Of a stretch of DNA of 64,000 nt, positions 1-7,557 are shown piece by piece; position 1 is the first letter of the stretch, and every line of letters begins with the position of its first letter. Made by a program: the position numbers and the translations under genes. The stretch spans positions 620,001 through 684,000 of the forward strand of contig NZ_VTRT01000002.1 in the NCBI RefSeq assembly GCF_008274585.1, given 5' to 3'. This DNA comes from Pedobacter sp. BS3 (GTDB lineage Bacteria > Bacteroidota > Bacteroidia > Sphingobacteriales > Sphingobacteriaceae). The notes beneath the pieces were generated by a model, which ran no database searches, had not been told where the DNA came from, and saw only the letters and a program-made list of their open reading frames with translations.

Positions 1-168
1 ATCCAGCTTATCGCGATAGCTTTCTACAATGGCACGGGCATCGTTGGTTGAACCATCTTCAATAACCAGCACCTCAAACTGCATATAGGTTTGCCCGGTA
101 AGCGTATGCAGCAACTCATTGATTTCCTGCGGGCGGTTGTATAAGGGAATGATGATGGAGAAAAACAT
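1..168 (-). CDS. Family 2 glycosyltransferase, N-terminal part (runs off window)
   Basis: The first 56 codons are present and the gene continues past the left edge. The translation opens with the GT-A nucleotide-binding start FSIIIPLYNRP, a helix, then FEVLVIEDGSTND, which is the usual GT2 beta-strand plus acidic D-G-S motif. ATG at 166-168 is the only sensible start, because the sequence upstream is a repetitive intergenic array. It probably transfers a sugar from an NDP-sugar. Acceptor and sugar cannot be judged from this fragment. The next gene upstream on the same strand is another GT2, so both may serve envelope glycan assembly. Confidence 0.8.
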   Translation of the reverse strand, partial: MFFSIIIPLYNRPQEINELLHTLTGQTYMQFEVLVIEDGSTNDARAIVESYRDKLD

Positions 169-176
169 GGGGTTGA

Positions 177-284
177 GGTGGAAGGTAAAAGGTGGAAGGT
201 TTAAGGCTTACGGTAAAAGGTTTAAGGGGCCTTATGCCTTCAACCCCAAACCTTACGCCTTTATTTACCTACACCCTACTATAT
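177..284. repeat. Heptad-periodic intergenic array, two orientations head to head
   Basis: The left half repeats purine-rich 7-mers such as AAGGTGG, AAGGTTT and AAGGCTT. The right half repeats the complementary kind (GCCTTAT, ACCTTAC, GCCTTTA). The halves meet at GGCC near 228-231, so the single strand could fold into a long imperfect hairpin. The 7-bp period precludes a continuous codon repeat, and no gene is seen here. Confidence 0.75.
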
Positions 285-1229
285 TTCTTTTTCTATCTGG
301 TATTTATTTCGTTCATGTGAATTGCGGGATATCAGCTCGGCTACAAACCCGGTTAAAAATAACTGAAAACCTACAATAATGGCTACCAACGCTATGTAAA
401 ACAAAGGCTGGTCGGTTACATTGCGATATTTCACGTTATGCGCTATATCTATCAGCTTCTCAGCAATCAGCCAGATGGTGATAATGATACCGGCTAAAAA
501 GCTCAGCACGCCCATTGAGCCGAAAAAGTGCATGGGACGCTTAGCGAATTTACCAACGAAAAATATCGACAATAAATCTAAAAAGCCGTTAATAAACCTG
601 CTGAAGCCGAATTTGGTAGTGCCATACTTGCGGGCTCGATGCTCTACCACCTGCTCGCCAATGTGTTTAAATCCTGCCCATTTAGCAATAACCGGTATAT
701 AACGGTGCATTTCGCCGTACACCTCGATACTTTTAACCACATCTTTGCGATAGGCTTTCAGTCCGCAGTTAAAATCATGCAGATTATGTATGCCCGACAT
801 TTGCCGGGTTACCGCATTGAATAATTTAGTGGGAATGGTTTTGGTTAAGGGGTCGTAGCGTTTTTGCTTCCAGCCTGAAACCAGGTCAAACTTCTCGTCT
901 ACAATCCGATGGTATAAGGTCGGGATTTCATCCGGACTGTCCTGCAAATCGGCATCCATGGTAATGACCACATCGCCGCGACTGGCCTCAAACCCCACAT
1001 TCAGCGCTGCTGATTTTCCATAATTGCGCCGGAATTTGATTCCCCGCACAGCGGAATAACCGGCTTTTAAATCCTGTATCACTTCCCATGAATTATCGCT
1101 GCTGCCATCGTCAACCATAATTACTTCGTACGTGAAACCGTTTTCCTGCATCACACGGTCTATCCATTGTACCAGCTCCGGCAACGATTCGGCTTCATTT
1201 AATAAGGGAATAACTACGGATATTTGCAT
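279..1229 (-). CDS. Polyprenyl-phosphate-type family 2 glycosyltransferase, membrane-anchored
   Basis: This 316-aa protein has the dolichol-phosphate-mannose synthase-like GT2 fold: VVIPLLNE at 5-12, DDGSSD at 40-45 and the metal-binding DAD at 92-94 followed by LQD. A basic segment RKYGTTKFGF comes before two predicted C-terminal membrane helices (about 236-258 and 275-298). Family members (DPMS/GtrB/ArnC-like) move a sugar from NDP-sugar to a polyprenyl phosphate on the cytoplasmic face. The lipid-linked sugar then modifies lipid A, glycans or proteins. The sugar cannot be named. It lies downstream of the DUF4199 gene on the same strand with 225 bp of heptad arrays between, so it may have its own promoter. 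Confidence 0.85.
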   Translation of the reverse strand: MQISVVIPLLNEAESLPELVQWIDRVMQENGFTYEVIMVDDGSSDNSWEVIQDLKAGYSAVRGIKFRRNYGKSAALNVGFEASRGDVVITMDADLQDSPDEIPTLYHRIVDEKFDLVSGWKQKRYDPLTKTIPTKLFNAVTRQMSGIHNLHDFNCGLKAYRKDVVKSIEVYGEMHRYIPVIAKWAGFKHIGEQVVEHRARKYGTTKFGFSRFINGFLDLLSIFFVGKFAKRPMHFFGSMGVLSFLAGIIITIWLIAEKLIDIAHNVKYRNVTDQPLFYIALVAIIVGFQLFLTGFVAELISRNSHERNKYQIEKEI

Positions 1230-1230
1230 G

Positions 1231-1280
1231 TTAAGTCAAAAGTCAAAATTAAAAAGTCAAAACTAAAAACAGGTAATAGG
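1231..1280. repeat. Heptad-periodic array (AAGTCAA words)
   Basis: Seven-bp units AAGTCAA, AATTAAA and AACTAAA run in register immediately upstream of the GT2 start at 1229. Confidence 0.7.
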
Positions 1281-1415
1281 TTTAAAATCAATATAAAAAC
1301 GAATTAACATGACGGTTTATAATTGACTTGACATTGGCTGTTAATTATTTGTTTATGTTATGTATCTCCGGTAGAAAGTAATTGAACAATCTTAGCAATT
1401 TAACCATCGGTAATC

Positions 1416-1456
1416 ATAAATCGCAATACTCAATACGCTCTACACAATACCAATTC
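1416..1456. repeat. Heptad-periodic array (CAATACx words)
   Basis: About five units of the type ACTCAAT, ACGCTCT and ACACAAT run up to the stop codon of the DUF4199 gene. The same CAATAC words recur at 22840-22861. Confidence 0.65.
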
Positions 1457-2045
1457 ATAGTCCTTCCGCATCCTGTTCGCTGATTTCGTCTACACGCATG
1501 AACATGGGTTTATCTTTTTTAAAGATGGCGGCGAAAATCAGGCTCATTACAAACTCCACGATAATCATCATGCCCAGCGATTTCAGGAAATCACCAATGG
1601 AGGGATTAAATTGCGCTTTCATACCTTCTTTCACTTTTTCCAGCACTTCATCAATTTTATCCTGGTCCATTCCTATCCGCTCATACGTGCGGGTAAGGTT
1701 ATCCACCACGAAACCAATAACTTTATCGTAGGCGCCGGGCTCAATGTACTTGTAAAATATAAATTTAAGCAGCGCATCGGTTATACCGGCAACCAGAGCC
1801 ATTAAAAATATACCCCGCAATGCATCGCGAAACGACCAATAACCGCCAATCTTACGGCGCATATCGAGGATAAATACGATATAAAGTATAATTGATACTA
1901 CGATAACGCCCATCCCAAAAGCGGTTGATGCCATTAACGACGGCGACACATAATACACCAGGATATTGATAATAAAGGTTATGATACCTAATATCAATCC
2001 GTTATTCCTGGCCGTGGGATTAAGATTTTCTAACGTGGTTTCCAT
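1455..2045 (-). CDS. DUF4199 family membrane protein
   Basis: This 196-aa protein has four likely membrane helices (about 17-36, 43-62, 74-95 and 160-177) with an acidic, soluble loop between helices 3 and 4. The opening residues, the YWSFRDALRGIF-type segment and the length fit DUF4199, a family known mainly from Bacteroidetes and with no established biochemical role. The start lies 2 bp after the stop of the acidic 223-aa gene upstream, so the two are almost certainly co-transcribed and translationally coupled. In related genomes this family sits next to a GT2 gene, as here. Confidence 0.8.
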   Translation of the reverse strand: METTLENLNPTARNNGLILGIITFIINILVYYVSPSLMASTAFGMGVIVVSIILYIVFILDMRRKIGGYWSFRDALRGIFLMALVAGITDALLKFIFYKYIEPGAYDKVIGFVVDNLTRTYERIGMDQDKIDEVLEKVKEGMKAQFNPSIGDFLKSLGMMIIVEFVMSLIFAAIFKKDKPMFMRVDEISEQDAEGL

Positions 2046-2047
2046 AA

Positions 2048-2719
2048 CTATTTGTTTATGTAGCTGGTTAATAAGGTATACACAAAGATATCCAGTTCTG
2101 GTTCGGGAGCGTTAGCCAGAAAGAGCTCTTTCTGCTTTTCTGACGGATTGGCTTCGTTGAAGAAACACATCAGCGAATAGAACAGTTCCTTAATCTCCGA
2201 AGTTGCCGGTAGTTCGTTGGCTACCCTTGCAATCTCGGCAAAATTGCTTTCCACCAATATCTGGTTGGCGATAATATCTTCGTAAATGCGATGCTCATCC
2301 TGGAACTCGTCTTCATCAACTAACAGGAATTCTTTCAGAAAATCTCCCAGTTCGGGTTCGATACGCTCGTCCTCACATTCTTTTAAATATAGCAATACGT
2401 TGAGCAGTTCAGTTCCACGGTCAATGGTTTTATCTTCAATGGCTTCCCATTCGGGCGAATCAAGGTAATCCTCTTCCAGCTTGTTTACATCTTCTGAAAA
2501 GAAATTGATGAGCAACAGGTCAAAAAAGACTTCCCGCAAAGCTTCCAGTGTAGGTTCGTCATCAAAAACCTCATCCAGTTCCTCTACCTTCTGCATAAAA
2601 GGCTTATCGCTGTTGATAATGGTCAGCAATGTAACCTGAATATCGGTAACATCCCTCCCGCTTACCTTACCGAAAGCCGGCAATGCCGTTTGTATAGCCC
2701 GTTGTAATGTATTTTCCAT
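2048..2719 (-). CDS. Conserved acidic protein of unknown function
   Basis: This 223-aa soluble protein is very rich in Glu/Asp and Leu, with no signal peptide, no membrane helix and no recognised motif. It looks entirely alpha-helical. ATG at 2717-2719 follows a short heptad array. It is directly coupled (2-bp gap) to the DUF4199 membrane protein, so a partner role for that protein is the simplest guess. I do not recognise the family. Confidence 0.7.
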   Translation of the reverse strand: MENTLQRAIQTALPAFGKVSGRDVTDIQVTLLTIINSDKPFMQKVEELDEVFDDEPTLEALREVFFDLLLINFFSEDVNKLEEDYLDSPEWEAIEDKTIDRGTELLNVLLYLKECEDERIEPELGDFLKEFLLVDEDEFQDEHRIYEDIIANQILVESNFAEIARVANELPATSEIKELFYSLMCFFNEANPSEKQKELFLANAPEPELDIFVYTLLTSYINK

Positions 2720-2742
2720 AATAAAAGTTAAAAGTTAAGCCT
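2720..2742. repeat. Short heptad array (AAAAGTT words)
   Basis: Two to three copies of AAAGTTA-type 7-mers lie directly before the start of the 223-aa gene. The pattern matches the arrays at 24579 and 25709. Confidence 0.5.
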
Positions 2743-2808
2743 TCATATCGTGCCTCGTATTGGCGAGGGGCGGGATGTTGGCGGTTCGTTGTTGTTTCGT
2801 CTGTCTAT

Positions 2809-3627
2809 TTATTTTAGTTTCTTTATTGCATTGCTATCAAGTAGCGATTTCATTTGCGTTATGGCAGTTTTATTTAGTTGGATAAGTCGTTCGCTTTGTG
2901 ATAATCCTTGTTGGATAAGCAAAGCGTTTATACTTTCCATATTGCTCAATACTACCAACTGTTCCAATGTCGCATAATCCCTGATGTTGCCATTTTTGTC
3001 AGCGTTATTGTCCCGCCATTCTTTGGCTGTAATTCCGAATAGCGCAACGTTTAACAAATCCGCTTCGTTAGCATAAACAAAACTTGCTTGTTGTTTCGTA
3101 ATTTCTTGCGGTATCAGACTTTCTTTGATTGCATCTGTGTGAATGTGGTAGTTTACTTTTGCTAATGTCCGTTGTAAGTTCCATTCTAATTTCAGGCGAC
3201 TGTTTTCATCGTCTTTCAGGCGTTGAAACTCATTGATAAGATAAATTTGAAATTCGGGACTTAACCACATTGCAAAATGAAAAGCAATGTCTTTGTGAGC
3301 GTAAGTTCCACCATAACGACCTGCTTTCACAATCAGCCCGATTGCTTTTGTACGTTCAATCCATTGTCCTACGGACATTATGAACCTGTTTACACCTGCT
3401 TCCTGGTTAATTACCCCGAATTCGGGGTAATTAAAATCCGGGTTCTTGATGTTTTCCCAAACGCCCAAATACTCCAAAGTGTTTTTATTGGTTATCCATT
3501 TCCCGATTAAACCGCTTCCTTCGCTGAAACCTAAGGTCATATCAGTCAAACTGATAAAATCGGTTTCATTTTCAGTAATAACCGTAATTGTTGATTGCTT
3601 TACCTCTAAAATTCTCCCTTTTGCCAT
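2809..3627 (-). CDS. KilA-N domain protein
   Basis: This 272-aa protein has a KilA-N-type DNA-binding region over roughly residues 15-140: FISLTDMT near the start, then a W/G-rich core and GRYGGTYAHKDIAFHFAMWL, the diagnostic stretch. The C-terminal half is helical and may dimerise. KilA-N proteins are typical of phages and mobile islands, and some bacteria carry lone copies like this one. It sits alone between the 223-aa gene and the pyrC-like gene with a promoter of its own, which suggests a later insertion into an older gene order. No phage or defence gene adjoins it. Its function beyond probable DNA binding is unknown. Confidence 0.8.
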   Translation of the reverse strand: MAKGRILEVKQSTITVITENETDFISLTDMTLGFSEGSGLIGKWITNKNTLEYLGVWENIKNPDFNYPEFGVINQEAGVNRFIMSVGQWIERTKAIGLIVKAGRYGGTYAHKDIAFHFAMWLSPEFQIYLINEFQRLKDDENSRLKLEWNLQRTLAKVNYHIHTDAIKESLIPQEITKQQASFVYANEADLLNVALFGITAKEWRDNNADKNGNIRDYATLEQLVVLSNMESINALLIQQGLSQSERLIQLNKTAITQMKSLLDSNAIKKLK

Positions 3628-3641
3628 GCCCTAATAGGTAA

Positions 3642-3649
3642 CAAAGATA
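3642..3649 (-). promoter_or_regulatory. Predicted -7 element (TATCTTTG) of the KilA-N gene
   Basis: On the minus strand TATCTTTG matches the Bacteroidetes TAnnTTTG element and lies 14 bp before the ATG at 3627. No convincing -33 TTTG is seen. Confidence 0.5.
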
Positions 3650-3753
3650 GTAAAAAACAAATCTGGATTTATTGATTGAAATGACTGCCAACAGTAATAC
3701 TTACGAAGGTTTTAAAAACTTAGTAAGTCTGATATACTGTATTTTAAAATCCC

Positions 3754-5019
3754 CTAATACATTTTTACCTGGTTGTTATTGCAAACCAGCAACACCTTAC
3801 CGGTAAGCTTATTACCAAGATACGGCGAGTTTTGTGATTTTGAAAGATTTGTTTCTCCGGAATATTGCCATTGTGCTTTCGGGTCAACCAGCGCCAGATT
3901 TGCTGTAGCCCCAACAGCTATCTCCGGAACGGGCAGGTTAAGGATTCGACGCGGATTTACCGCTACTTTTTCTACTACCTGCTCTATGCTCAGTCCGGCT
4001 TGTAAAACTAATGGCAATAATGTTTGCAAGGCGATGATACCGTACGATGCAATCTCAAATTCAATGTTCTTGAATTCAACCTCATGGGGCGTATGCTGCG
4101 ATACTACCGCGTCAATAGTTCCGTCGTTTAGCCCCTTCAGCAAGGCTTTCACATCAGCTTTAGTGCGCAGGGGCGGCTTCACCTTATAATTGCTGTCGAA
4201 ATTGGTTACGGCATCTTCCGTAAGCACCAGGTGATGTGCTGCTACATCGCAGGTAACCCGCAATCCTTTCTTTTTCGCCTGACGGATAAGCTCCACACTT
4301 TTTGCCGTTGAAACCGTGCTGATGTGAATGCGGCAATCGTTGTATTCGGCCAGGTAAATATCCCGTGCAATCATCAGCTCTTCGGCTAAAGCCGGAATGC
4401 CTTTCATCCCCAGGTACGTGCTGGTTTCGCCTTCGTTCATTTTACCGCTTCCCGCGATAGACGGGTCTTCCGGATTCGAAAAAACAAGACCGTCAAAACC
4501 TTTGGCGTACAACATCGCCCTGCTCATTAAACCGGAATCGGCTACCGGGCGGTTGCCATCGGTAAAAGCCACAGCGCCTGCCAGGTGCATATCGTACAGC
4601 TCGGCCAAATCCTTACCTTCCCGCTTGTAGCTGATGGCTCCCAGCGGAAATACATCGGTTAAATACGGTGCGGCCTTATTGACCAGGTAAGCAACTTCGG
4701 CCTTTGAATAAACGGGCGGATTGGTGTTGGGCATCAGGGCGACACCGGTAAAACCACCGGCTGCCGCAGCCTCTGAACCACTTTCCAGGTCCTCCTTTGT
4801 TTCAAATCCGGGTTCACCGAAATTAGCGTTCAAATCGAAAAGACCGGGAATAAGGTACTTTCCTTTGGCCTCTACTTCCTGAACGGATTTATCAGCAACC
4901 GGTATATTTTTATCAATTGCCTGTATCAAGCCGCCTGCCAGCAGCACATCAACCGTTTTACCATTAAACGATGATTCGGGATGAATAACAGTTACGGATT
5001 TAAGCAGAATTTTCTTCAT
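3754..5019 (-). CDS. Dihydroorotase-like protein lacking catalytic residues (PyrC'-like)
   Basis: This 421-aa amidohydrolase-fold protein is clearly homologous to class I dihydroorotase over its whole length. The zinc-binding DxHxH...REPG motif reads FDLNANFGEPG (61-71), so both histidines are Asn (64, 66). The ligand His of HICHVST is Thr (HISTVST, about 235). The catalytic Asp of TDHAPH is Gln (SQHTPH, 308), and the usual HCE is VFSNPE. It is therefore unlikely to hydrolyse dihydroorotate. Known precedents are the inactive PyrC' chains that hold aspartate transcarbamoylase together. It overlaps the BatA-like gene by 4 bp (ATGA), so the two are translated together. An active pyrC would have to lie elsewhere. 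Confidence 0.8.
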   Translation of the reverse strand: MKKILLKSVTVIHPESSFNGKTVDVLLAGGLIQAIDKNIPVADKSVQEVEAKGKYLIPGLFDLNANFGEPGFETKEDLESGSEAAAAGGFTGVALMPNTNPPVYSKAEVAYLVNKAAPYLTDVFPLGAISYKREGKDLAELYDMHLAGAVAFTDGNRPVADSGLMSRAMLYAKGFDGLVFSNPEDPSIAGSGKMNEGETSTYLGMKGIPALAEELMIARDIYLAEYNDCRIHISTVSTAKSVELIRQAKKKGLRVTCDVAAHHLVLTEDAVTNFDSNYKVKPPLRTKADVKALLKGLNDGTIDAVVSQHTPHEVEFKNIEFEIASYGIIALQTLLPLVLQAGLSIEQVVEKVAVNPRRILNLPVPEIAVGATANLALVDPKAQWQYSGETNLSKSQNSPYLGNKLTGKVLLVCNNNQVKMY

Positions 5020-7079
5020 GGACTTTGCTCGATAGGTTTAGGGCCTGAAACCCGGAAAAATTTAATTAACAGTATTTCTATTGCCAGACAAATCAGCGCC
5101 AAAATTAGGCAAACTTTCCACAATTGTGTACCTATGGAGGCAGCTTTTATCTGATTTTTCAGTGATGTACTGGCCGGGTCTATCACTTCGGGCCGGGTTT
5201 GTATAAACTGACTCTTTAGTTCGGTATTACCGGCATAGCGCATATCCGATTCCAGCCGCGAGGTGTTAAAGGCAAATTTTGCCAATACGCTATCCTGTTT
5301 GGTCAGGCTGTAAATGCCGGGTTCTTTCACCTGGTCGGCAATGAATAGTTGTGTTCCGGCATCGGTTTGCCGTAAATCGGGAATAGCTTCAAAATCCTTT
5401 TTCACCAGGTGTAACGTCTGGTTGGCATCCAGTCTGACCTTTTCGGTTTCCAGTATTTCATCCACCCCAATGGTGTACGACAGTCGTTTTGCATGTACCG
5501 CGGTAAGCGCCGCACGAAGCATTACGGGCACAAACAGGGAATGACGCACGAAATTGCTGGCTTTATCGTCAAGCGGAACGGCCGCTAAATAAACGGAGCC
5601 GGATTTCCAGGTATAACGGCATAGAAATGGCTGGTGTCCCGCAAAGGTCATCAGTTCCTGCCGGTTGGTCTGGCTCCGGTTTGTATAGGTAAGATAAGAA
5701 GATGCGGCAGGTAAATCCAGGTTCTTCGGAACGGTCTCAAACACATCTTCAAACAGGGAATTTTTAACCGCGATAGCAGAAACTTTAGCAGGCTGATTCA
5801 CCACCTGCTGCGGAATATCGGCTCCCATACTTTGTAAAAGAGTTCTTAGTTCGTCCATATTCCCCGTAAGGGACGGAAAAACAAACAGGCTGCCACCCTC
5901 GGCTACGTAGTTTTGTAGTTGCTGCACCAGTCCCGAAGGAATACTTTGCAAGCCGTCTAAAATAATAAGCGGATAAGCCGGAAGCGAAGCGTAATCGATG
6001 TTACCGGCATTGACATCCGTAAGCTTAAAAAACGCATCCGAACGGTAAACGGCCTGCAAATACGGGCTGGGAATGGTGTTGTGTATGGCCAGCACGGATA
6101 AAAGCGGCCTAACATAAAAGCTGAAGTAAAAATGGTCGTCAAATGTAATGGGATAGTCTGTTAATGCCACTTCGCCATCCTGCCAGCCTTCACGCAAGCC
6201 ACTAAAAGTCAGGGTATCCTGCCTGATGCTTCGCGGGGCAATGGAAATGCTGGCAATCGCTTTTTGCACCTTATTGATAAGTACCTTAACCGGGACCTGC
6301 TCCGCCTCTTTATCCGAATTATTGTGCAGCCGGATTATCAATTGCTCTTTGTCGCCGGGTTTGTGCACAGCCGAAGCAAACCAAACCGAATCTACCGACA
6401 GATTGGGCAGGCTGTTGGCTTCTATTTTTACCAGGTTTACCTGTACGCTGCTGTCGGGTTTGAGCGGTTCGGGCGAAAGCATGTTGGTTTGAAAATCGGA
6501 CAACACATATAACGCTTTACGCGATTTTGTACCGGTTTTCAGGAAATCCTGCTGCCGCTGTACAATCTGTTTCAGCGTATGGGTCGCGGCGCTTACGCGG
6601 ATGTCATTTAATAATGCCAGAAACTCATCGCGGTTCACCAGGCGCTGATGCCGGCCCTCAAAATCATTGGTAAGCAGCTGAAAACGGTCGTTGAGGCCAT
6701 AGGCGGATACAATCTCCTTAGCCCGCCGTTTGGCTTCGTCAAGCAGGGTTCCGTTTTTATTAACGGCTTCCATGCTGTACGAGTTATCAATGAAAATACT
6801 TACCACCTGCGATACACCGGCAGCAGCATCGGCCTGCGGCGCCGGGATATAGGGTTTCGCGAAAGCCAGCACGAGAAACACAATAGCCAGGATACGGCTT
6901 AGCAAAATGAGTAACTCTTTGAGATTGCGTTTCGACGATGTTTTTTGCTCGACATCTTTCAGGAATTGCACATTACTGAAGTATACTTTTTTGTACTTCC
7001 TGAAATTAAATAAATGAATAAGAATCGGTATAGCGACAGCAAACAGGGCGAACAGAAAGCCGGGATACACGAAATTCAT
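5016..7079 (-). CDS. BatA-type membrane protein with von Willebrand A domain
   Basis: This 687-aa protein has the typical N-terminal BatA/aerotolerance region: membrane helix at 6-24, motif FRKYKKVYFSNVQFL, and a second helix at about 57-75. It continues with a periplasmic VWA domain whose MIDAS begins IDNSYSM (D98, S100, S102), a long glutamine-amidotransferase-like/beta region, and one C-terminal membrane helix near 650-672. In Bacteroidetes this architecture is common, usually near MoxR/Bat genes, and the role is envelope-related but not biochemically defined. It is the first gene of a two-gene operon with the dihydroorotase-like gene. A strong promoter lies only 7 bp before its ATG. Confidence 0.85.
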   Translation of the reverse strand: MNFVYPGFLFALFAVAIPILIHLFNFRKYKKVYFSNVQFLKDVEQKTSSKRNLKELLILLSRILAIVFLVLAFAKPYIPAPQADAAAGVSQVVSIFIDNSYSMEAVNKNGTLLDEAKRRAKEIVSAYGLNDRFQLLTNDFEGRHQRLVNRDEFLALLNDIRVSAATHTLKQIVQRQQDFLKTGTKSRKALYVLSDFQTNMLSPEPLKPDSSVQVNLVKIEANSLPNLSVDSVWFASAVHKPGDKEQLIIRLHNNSDKEAEQVPVKVLINKVQKAIASISIAPRSIRQDTLTFSGLREGWQDGEVALTDYPITFDDHFYFSFYVRPLLSVLAIHNTIPSPYLQAVYRSDAFFKLTDVNAGNIDYASLPAYPLIILDGLQSIPSGLVQQLQNYVAEGGSLFVFPSLTGNMDELRTLLQSMGADIPQQVVNQPAKVSAIAVKNSLFEDVFETVPKNLDLPAASSYLTYTNRSQTNRQELMTFAGHQPFLCRYTWKSGSVYLAAVPLDDKASNFVRHSLFVPVMLRAALTAVHAKRLSYTIGVDEILETEKVRLDANQTLHLVKKDFEAIPDLRQTDAGTQLFIADQVKEPGIYSLTKQDSVLAKFAFNTSRLESDMRYAGNTELKSQFIQTRPEVIDPASTSLKNQIKAASIGTQLWKVCLILALICLAIEILLIKFFRVSGPKPIEQSP

Positions 7080-7086
7080 TAAGATA

Positions 7087-7117
7087 CAAAGCTACGTTTT
7101 TTGATGGCTAATTCAAA
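7087..7117 (-). promoter_or_regulatory. Promoter of the BatA-like / pyrC-like operon, leaderless geometry
   Basis: On the minus strand TTTG (7117-7114), a 19-bp spacer and TAGCTTTG (7094-7087) match the Bacteroidetes consensus exactly. Only 7 bp separate the -7 element from the ATG, so the mRNA should have almost no 5' leader. Confidence 0.75.
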
Positions 7118-7180
7118 TTGAGGCTAAGATTGAGGCTGAGGTTAAGGTTAAGAAGCTTATAGGGTTATGAGTTTATGGGG
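7117..7180. repeat. Heptad-periodic array (GAGGTTA/TTATGGG words)
   Basis: Seven-bp units such as TGAGGCT, GAGGTTA and AGGTTAA pass in register into ATAGGGT and TTATGGG. The array abuts the -33 box of the promoter at 7087-7117. Confidence 0.65.
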
Positions 7181-7186
7181 ATAAAA

Positions 7187-7412
7187 GTAATTCGATTGAG
7201 TGAAGCTCCGGTTTCGTTTCGTGTCTCCATAAACCGGTATCAGAGAAGTTTCGTGAAGACACGAAACTTGGCCGGAGACGTCAAATTAAGAGCTTTCCCC
7301 GGCCTGTCCCCCGACAGGCCGGAACGAATAATGTTGGTCTGTCGGGGACAAGGGGTGGAGCCGGAGGCTTAAGGTAAAACGGACGAAGCTGGAGCTTCGC
7401 CCGATCGCTAAT
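7187..7412. repeat. Composite REP-like hairpin element, copy 1
   Basis: This fills most of the 478-bp gap between genes. It holds several hairpins: GTTTCGTG-AAGA-CACGAAAC (7249-7268), GGCCTGTC-CCCC-GACAGGCC (7301-7320) and GAAGCTGGAGCTTC (7385-7398). Positions 7280-7358 match the reverse complement of 29260-29345 almost base for base. The right end (GCCGGAGGCTT plus the AGCTGGAGCT palindrome) matches the inverse of 50175-50225. No gene is supported inside it. Confidence 0.75.
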
Positions 7413-7557
7413 TGAATGTTTTAGAGGGGAATATTTAAACTTGACACCCATACGAAGTCCCGGGACAATGACGCCACATTTTTTTAGATGCGTTTGCCTT
7501 GATCAGCCCAGAGCCTGGTCAGGCCGGCTGATCATATCCCGCTATGTATGCCCGGTG

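Noticed and set aside
7175-7372. 65-aa open frame in the gap after the BatA-like gene
   Set aside because: It lies entirely inside the REP-like hairpin element that has an inverted copy at 29.3 kb.
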